DNA from: Scatosoma sp045654025
GTDB taxonomy: Bacteria; Bacillota; Clostridia; Christensenellales; Borkfalkiaceae
NCBI GenBank assembly: GCA_045654025.1
Contig: JAZOMO010000046.1
Span: 1-61,223, forward strand
Direction of reading: 5' to 3'
DNA: 61,223 nt
Shown: positions 34,753-44,469 of the stretch, in pieces
How the letters are laid out: each line of letters starts with the position of its first letter
Position numbering within the stretch: position 1 is the stretch's first letter
Notes under the pieces: model-generated
The model's database searches: none
Told to the model about the DNA's origin: nothing
The model's input: only the letters and a program-made list of their open reading frames with translations
Program-made: the position numbers and the translations under genes

Positions 34753-34783
34753 AAAACCCCCGAGGATTTTCCTCGGGGGTTTT
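34753..34783 (-). terminator. Terminator of the OFA transporter gene
   Basis: AAAACCCCCGAGG and CCTCGGGGGTTTT form a 13-bp stem just outside the IS30 end. Confidence 0.9.
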
Positions 34784-34797
34784 GTTTTTGTGATGAT

Positions 34798-36048
34798 TTA
34801 CGCTTGTTCGGTTGCGTTTTCCATGCTTTCAATCGTTTGCGTTTTTTTGGTGCGAACGAAGAAGATGTCCACAACCAACGCGATTGCGTACATGATTGCG
34901 GTGAAGATGAGAATGTTCTGATGGTTGTTCGTCTTTTCAACGATGAGGTTGGCAACTTGGTTGCCCGTCAAGCCTGCAACTGCCCAAGCCGACAACGCGA
35001 TGCCGTGCAGGGAGGAAATTTTGCCCATGCCGTATACATCGGAAAGCAGGGTGGGAAGGTTGCTAAAGCCGCCGCCGTAGCCAAGGTTGACCAAGATGAG
35101 CAGGGGGATGCAGATGAAGGCGATATCGTTGCTGATTGCGCCTGTAAAGAGCGCCGTCGCCGTGATTGCCAGCTGACTGATTAAAATAATCTTATAGACG
35201 TTGTTTCTATCCTTCATGTGGTCGCCCAGCATCGAATAGCCCAAACGGCCTGCCGCGTTAAAGAAACCGGTCATCGTACCCAAGATAGAGGCGAACGCGC
35301 CAAGACCAACGGCAGTATAGATTGCCTTTTCGTTGGAAATCAAGGCGAGACCGCAGGTGATGTTGATATAGAACACCAGCCAGATGCCGATGAATTTTAC
35401 GTCGCCGAAAATCTTGAAACGGCTGAAGAACGCTTTGAAGTCGAATTTCTCGTGGCTCTCCACCCAACCTTCGGGTTTACGAAGGAGCAAGTGTCCAGTG
35501 AACATCATCAAGAACCAAACGCCTGCGAGGATATACATCGTGACTTCAACGCTGAAAACTTTCAGCATTGCGGAGATGATAATCGAAAATATCATCTTTG
35601 CCGCACCAAATCCAGCCACCGCGAGCCCGGTCGCCAGCCCCTTATTGTCCTTGAACCAAAGCATCAAGGTCTTTACGGGGGAGAGGTAGCCAAGACCTAA
35701 GCCGATACCCATAATCACGCCGTAACAGATGAGTACCAGCGGCATGCAATGCAAGCGGATCGCAAGGCCCGTGCCTGCTACGCCAACGGCAAAGCAGAGG
35801 GTTGCAAGAAGGCTGGCTTTGCGGATGTCCTTTTCGACGAAGTTGCCGAGGAACGCCGCGCTCATACCCAAGAAGAAGATGGCGAGGGAGAATGCCCAAC
35901 CGAGGGCGTCCGTGCTCATCTGTGCGCTCTCAAAAGCTTGTTTAATCGCGCCTTCAAGATAGGACCAGCAATATACCGTCCCGATGCTACAATGTAATAA
36001 CAGCGCAGGGATTGCCGCGCGTGTCCATTTGTTGCTAAATTTACCCAT
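34798..36048 (-). CDS. OFA-family MFS transporter (oxalate/formate/lactate antiporter type)
   Basis: A 416-residue, twelve-helix transporter of the OFA group within the major facilitator superfamily, which exchanges or carries small carboxylates. Typical features: HCSIGTVYCWSYLEGAI in helix 1, GIGLGLGYLSPVKTLMLWF in helix 4-5, and NLGYGGGFSNLPTLLSDVYG. The substrate cannot be told. AGGAAAAC precedes the ATG. No oxalate or formate enzymes lie nearby. A 185-bp MITE-like element sits just 29 bases upstream of the ATG, so it may have displaced or supplied the promoter. Confidence 0.87.
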   Translation of the reverse strand: MGKFSNKWTRAAIPALLLHCSIGTVYCWSYLEGAIKQAFESAQMSTDALGWAFSLAIFFLGMSAAFLGNFVEKDIRKASLLATLCFAVGVAGTGLAIRLHCMPLVLICYGVIMGIGLGLGYLSPVKTLMLWFKDNKGLATGLAVAGFGAAKMIFSIIISAMLKVFSVEVTMYILAGVWFLMMFTGHLLLRKPEGWVESHEKFDFKAFFSRFKIFGDVKFIGIWLVFYINITCGLALISNEKAIYTAVGLGAFASILGTMTGFFNAAGRLGYSMLGDHMKDRNNVYKIILISQLAITATALFTGAISNDIAFICIPLLILVNLGYGGGFSNLPTLLSDVYGMGKISSLHGIALSAWAVAGLTGNQVANLIVEKTNNHQNILIFTAIMYAIALVVDIFFVRTKKTQTIESMENATEQA

Positions 36049-36077
36049 ATTCGTTTTCCTAAGTGTTTTAATTTTTT

Positions 36078-36262
36078 GGCGCTGTCACATCATCTGGTTG
36101 ATTTTTAACGGACAAAATAATCGCGAAATACTTCGTGTTTTGTTCGGTTACAGACCGCTGGGGGTATGCGCCCTCACAAAACATTTGTCTTTCTTATATT
36201 TTCCTCGTTAATCCAACAAAAAGGATTTTTGTTATAAATCAACCATTCTCTGTGACACAGCC
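36078..36262. mobile_element. MITE-like element A (185 bp) with 8-bp target duplication
   Basis: Ends GGC...GCC carry a 32-base inverted repeat with 8 mismatches: left GGCGCTGTCACA-tcatc-TGGTTGATTT, right as reverse complement GGCTGTGTCACA-gagaa-TGGTTGATTT. It is flanked on both sides by AATTTTTT (36070-36077 and 36263-36270). No reading frame inside. The 8-bp duplication and GGC tips are compatible with IS6 or ISL3 transposases; no such enzyme is in the window. Confidence 0.85.
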
Positions 36263-36366
36263 AATTTTTTTATTTTTCAAAGCCAACGCCTATTATAGTC
36301 CTATGTTTTTAATAAGTCAACGATAAATGGATAGAAATTTAAAAATTTTTTAATTTTTTTACAAAT

Positions 36367-36426
36367 GGCCTTGTCGTATCATCTGATTGATTTTTGTTGT
36401 AAGCCAACCATTCTCAATGATGCGCC
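36367..36426. mobile_element. MITE-like element B (60 bp, two ends joined)
   Basis: The left half (GGCCTTGTCGTATCATCTGA, then TTGATTTTTG) matches the left end of element A, and the right half (CAACCATTCTCAATGATGCGCC-type) matches the right end, with almost nothing between. It is flanked by TTACAAAT and TTATAAAT, an 8-bp duplication with one change. The stretch 36271-36358 between A and B holds only AT-rich sequence. Confidence 0.75.
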
Positions 36427-36437
36427 TTATAAATAAA

Positions 36438-36460
36438 AAAAGAGCCGAGGTGGCTCTTTT
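36438..36460 (-). terminator. Terminator of the lipoprotein gene
   Basis: AAAAGAGCC and GGCTCTTTT pair around a 5-base loop, with a T run on the minus strand. Confidence 0.85.
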
Positions 36461-36471
36461 TTTTATTGAGG

Positions 36472-37518
36472 TTAAACTTCTTCTACGGAGAAGGTGGCTG
36501 ATTGCAACTTGTAGGTCAACTCGCCAAGACCAAAGTGCATCGGTACGCTCATTTTCAGCAATACGTTTCGGAACTGGTTGTCATTTCTATCCGTCGATTT
36601 TGCATACCAAAGGGTTTGGGAACGATAGGCGTTTTTGTTGCTGGTTTTAATCGTCAAGGGGATGTATTCGATTTCGTAATCGGAAGCATCTTCGCCGTTC
36701 AACTGCAAATGGAAAGAGGTTGTTGCGGACGTGCTAGGCGTGGTGGAAACCGTTTCCATTGCCATCAGCGATGCGTTATACATACTTGCCGTTTTAGAGG
36801 CGGACGCAAGCTCTTCGCTGGAGATACCGCGCAGTGCAAACAAGTACTGTTCGTTGTCGAGGTAGGTGTACGTTTGATCGGTGACCGAGAATTTGATTTC
36901 CTGCTTGTCGTCCTTTAAACCAAGGGTATGGTATTTAGAATTGTCCGTTTTCGTCAGCGTGCAATCCGAAAGGTCATCGTTGTAGTCGATTGCAAATTCG
37001 TAGTCATATTCGATAAACGCGCCCACTTGTGTAATTTTGCCTTTTTCGTCGTATGCGTTTTCCAAAGCAGTGACGTCTAAGTCTCTCGGTGTGTGCGCTT
37101 TTACCTGCTTTTTAGAGTAGATGGGTTGCAGGGAATTGTTTGTTTTTTTGAATTTTACTTCGGAGGTGACCGTATCTGTTTTTGTCACGCTCTCCCCGCT
37201 AACTAAAGTGAAGGTGACGTCCATCGTCAGCGAAGTGGTATAAAGGTAGGTGCCATCTGTCAGGTATTTCAGCTTCGTGGTGTATACGCCTGCCTCTTTA
37301 GCACCGTATTTTACGGTGTAAAAATCCTTGTGAAGGAAGGTGGATTCCTCATGCTCTACCGAGTAGGTCAATTCCTCAACGGACGCGGCATCCGCTTCGG
37401 AAAGAATCGTCTCTTCCCAGTTGGATTTGAAGGTCAATGTCTTGTTGGAAGTACTACAAGATGCCAACGTCAACGTGGAAAGGGTCAATGCAATTGTTGC
37501 AAACAGTTTCTTTTTCAT
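36472..37518 (-). CDS. Lipoprotein of unknown function
   Basis: A 348-residue exported lipoprotein. The signal peptide MKKKLFATIALTLSTLTLAS ends in the lipobox LASC, so Lgt (encoded at 14733) should lipidate Cys21. The mature part is Ser/Thr- and charge-rich with alternating beta-type sequence and no recognised domain; it may be an all-beta surface protein. The frame is open 30 codons upstream, but AAGGTA before the ATG at 37518 and the signal peptide fix the start. Confidence 0.8.
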   Translation of the reverse strand: MKKKLFATIALTLSTLTLASCSTSNKTLTFKSNWEETILSEADAASVEELTYSVEHEESTFLHKDFYTVKYGAKEAGVYTTKLKYLTDGTYLYTTSLTMDVTFTLVSGESVTKTDTVTSEVKFKKTNNSLQPIYSKKQVKAHTPRDLDVTALENAYDEKGKITQVGAFIEYDYEFAIDYNDDLSDCTLTKTDNSKYHTLGLKDDKQEIKFSVTDQTYTYLDNEQYLFALRGISSEELASASKTASMYNASLMAMETVSTTPSTSATTSFHLQLNGEDASDYEIEYIPLTIKTSNKNAYRSQTLWYAKSTDRNDNQFRNVLLKMSVPMHFGLGELTYKLQSATFSVEEV

Positions 37519-37596
37519 GTGACTACCTTGCTCTGGCAAGCAAAACTTGCGCAGGAGCGATGATTTTTGGTGTTGAGGACAAGCCTCACAGCCCTC

Positions 37597-37625
37597 ATTA
37601 TAACACATTCTTTTGAAATTGTAAA
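37597..37625 (-). promoter_or_regulatory. Promoter of the lipoprotein gene
   Basis: TTTACA (37620-37625), 17 bases, TATAAT (37597-37602). Confidence 0.75.
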
Positions 37626-37728
37626 AGCAAAATGCCGTTTTTCAAAAAATATTTGTGAAAAATAGCTGAAAAATCGCAAAAATGGCCCAAAGATATGTTA
37701 TAATAATGTAACCTAGAAGGAGAAACCT

Positions 37729-40700
37729 ATGATCACTCTCATCAATGCCTATACGTTGTCGGAATGTTTGGACGCAATGGCGGAACGTATTGCGGCATAC
37801 GAACAGCTTGGACAAAAGAATATCGTCTTTTGCGAGGATCGATTGACCCTCGTGGCGGAGCGCGCCCTCATGCGCAAAATCGGTGGTACGTTCTTGACGA
37901 ACGTGACGACATTCTCTCGGTTTTTAAAGACGGATGAAAAGGTGCTCTCCCGTGAAGGTTCGGTTATGGCGGTGGCGGAGATTATGTTGCAGTTGCAAAA
38001 AGAGAACCTTTTGCGCTGTTTTACCTCGAATTCTAGCGTCTTGACGGGGGCGAAGTGTATCTACGAGCAGTTGGCGCAATTTGCCGCCTCCGAGCTTTCG
38101 CCTACGCAGCTTCGTTTAGGGGTAAATCGCTTGCCTGAGGACGCCTTGAAAAACAAGATGTCCGACCTTGCCTTGCTGTACGAACGCTATGACGGCTTTT
38201 TGAGAGAAAACGGGTTTTTAGACGAGGGGAAATACCTGACCTTATTGCCCGATTGCATCAAAAACACCGAGGAGATGTCCGAAACGAACCTCTTTTTCCT
38301 CTGTTATTCTTCCTTTACAAGGCAGGCAAAACGCACGCTGAGCGCCGCCTTCGAGAATGCGAAGAACGTCGTTGGTATCTTCCTTGCCGGTGAGGAAGAA
38401 GCGTACACCAACCAAGCGTACGGCGCGTTTTTTGAGCTGGCAGAAGACTACTGTCAAAGACGAGGATGTGCTTTCAAGGCGTACAACCTTGGCGTTCCCT
38501 TAGAAGGAGAGGCAGAGCAGCTTCGCAAATGTCTGTTTGCAACGGAAACTTTATCGGACGAGGGAAGAGAAGAGCGGTACCCGACCGATGCGATACGCAT
38601 TTTTGCCGCACCTGACAAGATGGGCGAGGCGGAGTACGCCGCCGTGTATATCCGCAAGCACATGTCGCAAAACCCCGACCTGCATTATCGAGATTTTGCT
38701 GTTTTGACCCCCAACGTGGAGGAATATTCCTTGGCGCTTCGCAAGGCGTTTTCTGAATACGGAATTCCCTATTCGTTGGACGAGCGTATTTCCTTAAAAC
38801 GCCACCCCTTGGCAAAGTTCATTCTTGCCGTCATGGATGCGGCAATCGAACGGTATTCCCCTGCAAGCGTGGACGCCGTCACGAAAAACGTCTTCTTTGG
38901 CGATGGGGATAACTATCGAAATTACTTACTAAAGCACGCAAACTTCCGCGCGGGCGCAACCAAGGAGATTAAGAGTGCGGCGGCGGACGACTTTGGCGGT
39001 GTCGAATACTTGACCGCCTGCAAGCAAAAAATGCAGACGGTGGTGGGTTTATTTAAGGACAAGCATACTGGGGGCGAATACTGCCATGCCGTAGAGGCGT
39101 TGCTTGAGTCGGTAGGGGCGCAAGAAACGCTGAAAGACCTTTTGAGAAATGCGGCGGACGAGGGAATGCGCAGTTACCTTTCGCAGATTGAGAAAAAGAT
39201 GCAAGGGGTACTGGACGAGGCAAAACTGCTGGCGGGCGACAAGCCGATGAGCTTAGAGGATTTTGCAACCCTGCTTTCTGACGGCTTAGAAGCGACCGAG
39301 GTTGCCCCCAATCCTCTGCGTTTGGATGCCGTGTTCGTTGGCGATTCGACGGACAGCCGTATCGAACGGGTGCGCGTGCTGTTTGCGTTCGGGATGACGG
39401 ACGCATTGCCGAGAAGTTCGGACGACGCCAACTTAATCACCGACCAAGACAAAATTAAGTTGCAGGAAATTCAGGCGTATTTAGAGCCGATGGTGGAGGA
39501 GGTCAACCTCAGAAACCGTGAAAGCTTCGCCCTGAATTTATGTACCTTTACCGATGCCCTGCACCTTAGCTATGCGTTGGGCTCGAATGGGGAAGACCCT
39601 GCTCTGTCCGAAGTATTCCGATATATTAAGGGTACGTTCCGGACCACGTTAAATACTGAAATTTCCGAGGAGAAAAAATACCCCGCGGAAGATTTTGCGT
39701 ACCGTTGCAGTTCGTTGTCTTCTGCGACGAGACAACTGTTGCTTGAGAAAAACAATATCGAAGAAAAAAAGACGGATTCCCGTAGGGAATATTCTTCCCT
39801 CTACGAGGCGTTGAAGAAGAAAAACGCTCTGCCTGACGGGGTTGAAAAGGAGATGAGTCCTCATAAATATATTGAGGACGGAGAGGCGCTGTTCTTCCAG
39901 CGAGAGGCGTTGTCTCCTTCACTTTTGGAAACCTATTTCGACTGTCCGTATAAGTGTTTTGCCGACAAGGGCTTGCGCCTTGAAGAGAGGCAAGAGGCGA
40001 CCGTACTCAGCACGGATACCGGCAACTTTATCCACAAGCTGTTGGAGGAGATGACGGATCGTATTCACAAGTGCGCAGACGAGGACACTTTCGCCACAGA
40101 GGCAAGGGCGAAAGCGCAGGAGCTGATGCAGAATGAAAAGCTGTTGCCCAAGGCGGACACCTTGGCAGGGGCGTACTCTTCTGAAAAGCTGTTGGAAGAA
40201 GGTGTTGCAATTGCGCGCGTGGTCTACCGCCAAGTACGAGATTCTGCGTTCGATACCATTACCAAGGAAAGAAAAGTCCATACCAAGGACGTCTACGGCA
40301 AGGTGGACCGTGTGGACGAGAACGATACCTTCGTCCGTGTCGTTGACTACAAGACGGGGTCGATTACCGCCGATGCGAAGAGCTACTATTTGGGTTTAAA
40401 GCTGCAAATGGAGCTGTATATGTCCGCCGTACGTGGGGAGAAAATCCCTGCAGGGGTTTTGTATTTTCCTGCCTCCGTGGGTTTTTCTGACAGCGCGGAA
40501 GGGAAATTCCGTATGCAGGGCTTTTTAAACAGCGACGTCGAGGCGCTTCGATGCGGAGATAAAACGCTGACGACAGATAAAAAAAGCGAGCATTTTGATG
40601 CCGCTTTGGAGAAAAATCGTAGCGGCAACGTCATGCCTGGGGAGACATTTACCGATTTCTTGGATTACGCTCTGTACGTTTCCCGTGGGGCGACGAAGGA

Positions 40701-40890
40701 GCTGAAGGAAGGCTACGTTGCGCCCTCGCCCGTGGGGACGAGCGGTCATCACGCTTGCACCTATTGTAAGTTCGGGGGGATGTGCGGCTTCCACAAAGAA
40801 CGCCAGCAGGTACGTACTGCGCCGAGGACGAGCTCTCAAAACGTAGTTGACGTTGTCAAAAAACGCAAAGAGGAGGAGAGTGATGAGTAA
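37729..40890 (+). CDS. addB: AddB: helicase-nuclease subunit B
   Basis: A 1053-residue subunit of the AddAB enzyme that resects DNA double-strand ends for recombination. The N-terminal part is an inactivated helicase-like region; the C-terminal part is a PD-(D/E)xK nuclease with VRVVDYKTGS and the four iron-sulfur cysteines split between YFDCPYKCF and CTYCKFGGMCGF, as in characterised AddB. AGAAGGAG precedes the ATG. An extended -10 (TGTTATAAT, near 37700) gives a plausible promoter. It overlaps addA by 8 bases. Confidence 0.92.
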   Translation: MITLINAYTLSECLDAMAERIAAYEQLGQKNIVFCEDRLTLVAERALMRKIGGTFLTNVTTFSRFLKTDEKVLSREGSVMAVAEIMLQLQKENLLRCFTSNSSVLTGAKCIYEQLAQFAASELSPTQLRLGVNRLPEDALKNKMSDLALLYERYDGFLRENGFLDEGKYLTLLPDCIKNTEEMSETNLFFLCYSSFTRQAKRTLSAAFENAKNVVGIFLAGEEEAYTNQAYGAFFELAEDYCQRRGCAFKAYNLGVPLEGEAEQLRKCLFATETLSDEGREERYPTDAIRIFAAPDKMGEAEYAAVYIRKHMSQNPDLHYRDFAVLTPNVEEYSLALRKAFSEYGIPYSLDERISLKRHPLAKFILAVMDAAIERYSPASVDAVTKNVFFGDGDNYRNYLLKHANFRAGATKEIKSAAADDFGGVEYLTACKQKMQTVVGLFKDKHTGGEYCHAVEALLESVGAQETLKDLLRNAADEGMRSYLSQIEKKMQGVLDEAKLLAGDKPMSLEDFATLLSDGLEATEVAPNPLRLDAVFVGDSTDSRIERVRVLFAFGMTDALPRSSDDANLITDQDKIKLQEIQAYLEPMVEEVNLRNRESFALNLCTFTDALHLSYALGSNGEDPALSEVFRYIKGTFRTTLNTEISEEKKYPAEDFAYRCSSLSSATRQLLLEKNNIEEKKTDSRREYSSLYEALKKKNALPDGVEKEMSPHKYIEDGEALFFQREALSPSLLETYFDCPYKCFADKGLRLEERQEATVLSTDTGNFIHKLLEEMTDRIHKCADEDTFATEARAKAQELMQNEKLLPKADTLAGAYSSEKLLEEGVAIARVVYRQVRDSAFDTITKERKVHTKDVYGKVDRVDENDTFVRVVDYKTGSITADAKSYYLGLKLQMELYMSAVRGEKIPAGVLYFPASVGFSDSAEGKFRMQGFLNSDVEALRCGDKTLTTDKKSEHFDAALEKNRSGNVMPGETFTDFLDYALYVSRGATKELKEGYVAPSPVGTSGHHACTYCKFGGMCGFHKERQQVRTAPRTSSQNVVDVVKKRKEEESDE

Positions 40891-43800
40891 GTTTACCGAC
40901 GAACAAATCAGCGCCATCAACGCGCAAGGTAAAACCATCGTTTCCGCCTCTGCAGGTAGCGGTAAGACGACGGTGATGATTGAAAAGATGATACGCCTCA
41001 TCCGTGACGAGGGTGTAGACGTAAAGGACATTCTTGCCGTCACCTACACGAAAAAAGCGGCGGCGTCGATGAAGGAAAAGCTTCGCAAGGCGCTGGTTAA
41101 GGCAATGAACGACCCTGCGACTTCTAAGGAAAATCGTGAGCGTTTGAAGGCGCAACACCGTCAGGTGGCTTTGGCGGATATTTCCACCATTCACTCCTTC
41201 TGCGCAAAGCTCATTCGCACGCACTTTTACGCAACGGACGTGGGCAACCGCTTTGGGATTATCGCCGAGGACGATGCGGATGGAACAGCGCTGAAAAATC
41301 GTGCCGTGGAAAACGTCTTCGAGCAGGCGTATGCCGAGGGGAACGAGGACTTTAAAAAGCTGTTGTCCGTATTCTTCCGCAAAAAGAAGGACGATACCCT
41401 GCGTAAGGTGATTTTGGAAACGCACAGCAAGGTGCGTACGCACGTTGATTATCGTGAGGAATTGCTTGCCTCGGGGAAGGATAGCGACGAGCTCTTTGAT
41501 GAGATTTGCAAAGAGTGTTTTTCGTGGTACGTAGATAAGTGTAAATACTATCGTGAGCAGTTATCTACCCTCTACGCTACCTTTGAAAAATACGGCAGAG
41601 CAGACCTTGCCAAGCATTGTGGGATTTTGATGGACGTATTGAACGGGTGGATAGATGCGGGCGATTTGTTTACGCTGGCCGCGATGCCTTGGGGAAAGAT
41701 GCCCACAAAGCCTAAGGTTGACCCGAATAAGGATGCGCCTGAGGTGCTGTCTGCCTACGCGCAAATGGTGCGTTTGCAGGATAAAAAGCTGAAGAAAAAA
41801 ATGAACGACGACGAACGCATGGTGGTTTCCACGCGCGAGGAAGAGAGAAGAAACTTCTCTCTTGCGGCGGGGTTGGCGCAACCTCTTGCCAAATTCGTCC
41901 TGCGTTTTGACGACGAATATATGCGCCTCAAAAAGCTGCGTGGCGTGCTTGATTACAACGACTTAGAGCACTATGCCTTGGCGCTATTGACCCGTGAGGA
42001 AATCGCCGAGGAGTTTTCGAAGAAATATTCGTACGTGTTCGTGGACGAATACCAAGACGTCAACCCCGTGCAGGAGCGTATCGTGCGCGGTGTTTCGGGG
42101 AAGAACCTCTTTTTGGTGGGTGATATTAAACAATCTATCTACGGCTTCCGTGGCAGTAAGTCCAAATTCTTTGCAGAAAAATGGTCGAAATTTAAAGCCG
42201 ACCCGAATGCGAACGCTTTGCTACTCAGCAAAAACTTCCGTAGCGTATCCCCTGTGTTGGATGCCGTCAACGAGCAGTTCAAACATATGATGACCACGGA
42301 AAACAGTGAGGTGGATTATAAAACCGACGGTGTGATGGCGTTTGGCGGGCTGTACGAGCAGGGCGCGGGCAGGGTGCAGGTGCACTTTGTAGGGAAGGAC
42401 GAAGCGGAAAAGGAAGAACCCGTTTCTGACGTGTACTCCGTGCGTGAAAACGCCGCCTTGCACAAAGCCAAGGTTTCGAAAATGGCGAGGAAAATCCGTG
42501 AGATTATCGAACGGGAGCGTATGTCGGAATACTTTGACGTGGAAAGCGGTCAATACAAGCGTGTGCAGTATTCGGATATTGCCGTTTTAGACCGTTGGAA
42601 GAAGGGGAGTATTGCAGAGGTCATCGCGGCGCTGTCTGCCGAGGGTGTGCCCGTTTGCGCGGAAGCGCCTATCAATATCTGCGATTTCCCTGAAATTAAA
42701 ACCTTGATTGACCTTCTGCACCTGCTGGATAATTTCGAGCAGGATATTCCGCTTGCCAGCGTGTTGCTCTCGCCTATCGGGGCTTTGACCGAGGACGATT
42801 TGGTCGCCATTCGTCTGGCGCAGACGGCGGTGGAAAAGGCGGAAGAGGAAGTAAGAAAAAACTGCGGTAACGGAGTGGAAAACGAGGGGGATAAAGTCCG
42901 TCGGGCGAATTTCCGTACCGCTTGCCGAAATTATATTTCGGCATATAACGACGAGCTGTCCAAAAAATTGCAGGGCTTCTTCGATTACTTTGAAGGCTTG
43001 CGCCGCTTTGCGCAGGTTGCTGATGCAGGCGAAGTATTGACCCGTGTGATTGCGGAAAAGCAGATGGAGGTCGGTCTGCTTGCAGGGGTGAACGGAGAGA
43101 ATTGCTTAAAGCGGATTCATCGCTTTATCGAGGAATCACGCACGCCTGAGCCGTTGGACGTGCACGATTTCTTGGCTCGGTTAAAGATGTTGGACTATAC
43201 CGTTAAGTACTGCGAAAACGGCGGTGAAAACGCCGTGCGCGTGATGACGATGCACGCCTCCAAGGGGCTGGAATTCCCCGTGGTCATCGCATCCAACCTC
43301 AGCCGTGGTTTCCGCGAGGGAGAAAGGGACGAGGTGTGGTATGTGGACGGCTACGGCTTAGCGCCCCGCGCGTACGATACCGAAAAAATGGTGAAATCTT
43401 CCACCGTTTTGCGCCTCTTACACAAGCGTAGAGAATCGTTGGAATGTGTGCGTGATGAGTTGAACGTTTACTACGTTGCCTTGACGCGCGCCCAGTACGC
43501 TCTGCATATGATTTTCGACGAGGAATCGGAGGGGGCGGATATTCGCTACGGCAAGTCGTACGAGGATATCACGGACTTTTCACTCTGGGAAAAGTATAAA
43601 ACAGAGGGGGCAGGTATGGAAATACCGACCTTGGAAAGGCAAGCGCTTGCCACGGATACGGACGAAAGCTTGGTCGAGGAGATCGAACGCGCGCAGGCGT
43701 GGAAATACGCCCACCCCGGCTGTGAAGATATGCCCGCCAAGACCTCGCCTACGGCGCTGATGAAACTAATCGAAGCGGGAAACGACAAGAAATCGGACGC

Positions 43801-44416
43801 TTTCTTTGAAAACTACGACGATGAATTCGTCCAAGAGGCAGAACGTGCCGCAGGCGGCACGGATACCTTGGCCGGTAGCGCATACCACGCCTTTTTAGAG
43901 CATTTTGACTTTGCCCGTCTGGACGGCGCGAAGGGGGATAAAAAGGCTCTGGCGGCGGTGGCGACGGAAGCTTTGATTGAAATGCAGGCGCAGGGGGTAT
44001 TGAACAAGGAGTATTTCCTCGTCCTGCAACCTGAAAAGCTGGCGGAGATTTTGCAAGGCGAAGTCTTCTACCGTCTGCGTGACGTGCGGTTATACAAAGA
44101 ACAACGGTTTATGGCGGCGTTGCCGGCTAGCGAGGTCTTGTCTGTCCTTGGCGAAGAGGAGAGCGGTGGCTGTCCTGCCTGCGACGAGGATATGCTGTTC
44201 CAAGGCGCAATCGACCTTCTTGCGGTGGGCGACGGCTGTGCGGAAATCATCGACTATAAGTATTCGCAAAAGAGGGAAGAGGCTCTGCGTAGCACCTACG
44301 CTCTGCAACTTCGTCTGTATCGAATGGCGGTGGCGAAGATTTTGCATCTCCCCATCGAAAAGGTACGCTGTACCCTCGTCAATATCTACCACGGATTTGA
44401 AGTGGAGATAGAGTAA
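40883..44416 (+). CDS. addA: AddA: helicase-nuclease subunit A
   Basis: A 1177-residue UvrD-type helicase with nuclease domain, partner of AddB. Walker A is SASAGSGKTT near residue 25, Walker B region is FVDEYQDVNPVQ, motif V-VI is VMTMHASKGLEFPVV and VALTRAQ, and the C-terminal nuclease has AEIIDYKYS. The start at 40883 follows AGGAGGAG and lies inside the end of addB, so the subunits are translationally coupled. The frame is open 12 codons further upstream but the ribosome site decides. Confidence 0.93.
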   Translation: MSKFTDEQISAINAQGKTIVSASAGSGKTTVMIEKMIRLIRDEGVDVKDILAVTYTKKAAASMKEKLRKALVKAMNDPATSKENRERLKAQHRQVALADISTIHSFCAKLIRTHFYATDVGNRFGIIAEDDADGTALKNRAVENVFEQAYAEGNEDFKKLLSVFFRKKKDDTLRKVILETHSKVRTHVDYREELLASGKDSDELFDEICKECFSWYVDKCKYYREQLSTLYATFEKYGRADLAKHCGILMDVLNGWIDAGDLFTLAAMPWGKMPTKPKVDPNKDAPEVLSAYAQMVRLQDKKLKKKMNDDERMVVSTREEERRNFSLAAGLAQPLAKFVLRFDDEYMRLKKLRGVLDYNDLEHYALALLTREEIAEEFSKKYSYVFVDEYQDVNPVQERIVRGVSGKNLFLVGDIKQSIYGFRGSKSKFFAEKWSKFKADPNANALLLSKNFRSVSPVLDAVNEQFKHMMTTENSEVDYKTDGVMAFGGLYEQGAGRVQVHFVGKDEAEKEEPVSDVYSVRENAALHKAKVSKMARKIREIIERERMSEYFDVESGQYKRVQYSDIAVLDRWKKGSIAEVIAALSAEGVPVCAEAPINICDFPEIKTLIDLLHLLDNFEQDIPLASVLLSPIGALTEDDLVAIRLAQTAVEKAEEEVRKNCGNGVENEGDKVRRANFRTACRNYISAYNDELSKKLQGFFDYFEGLRRFAQVADAGEVLTRVIAEKQMEVGLLAGVNGENCLKRIHRFIEESRTPEPLDVHDFLARLKMLDYTVKYCENGGENAVRVMTMHASKGLEFPVVIASNLSRGFREGERDEVWYVDGYGLAPRAYDTEKMVKSSTVLRLLHKRRESLECVRDELNVYYVALTRAQYALHMIFDEESEGADIRYGKSYEDITDFSLWEKYKTEGAGMEIPTLERQALATDTDESLVEEIERAQAWKYAHPGCEDMPAKTSPTALMKLIEAGNDKKSDAFFENYDDEFVQEAERAAGGTDTLAGSAYHAFLEHFDFARLDGAKGDKKALAAVATEALIEMQAQGVLNKEYFLVLQPEKLAEILQGEVFYRLRDVRLYKEQRFMAALPASEVLSVLGEEESGGCPACDEDMLFQGAIDLLAVGDGCAEIIDYKYSQKREEALRSTYALQLRLYRMAVAKILHLPIEKVRCTLVNIYHGFEVEIE

Positions 44417-44425
44417 TCAAAGTAT

Positions 44426-44469
44426 AAAAGCACCTCGGTTTGGCAATGCTTATCCCGTGAGGTGCTTTT
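44426..44469 (+). promoter_or_regulatory. Hairpin after addA that holds the ribosome site of the next gene
   Basis: AAAAGCACCTC (44426-44436) pairs with GAGGTGCTTTT (44459-44469) around a 22-base loop. It may terminate addBA transcripts, but its 3' arm includes GAGGTG, the only ribosome site for the ATG at 44470, so it could also mask that start. Confidence 0.65.

Noticed and set aside
33657..36434. Single composite transposon formed by IS30 and the MITE-like elements
   Set aside because: Ends and target duplication lengths differ, so they are separate elements.
36472..37518. Sugar-binding lipoprotein of an ABC importer
   Set aside because: Lipobox is present but the mature part lacks solute-binding motifs and no permease genes are adjacent.
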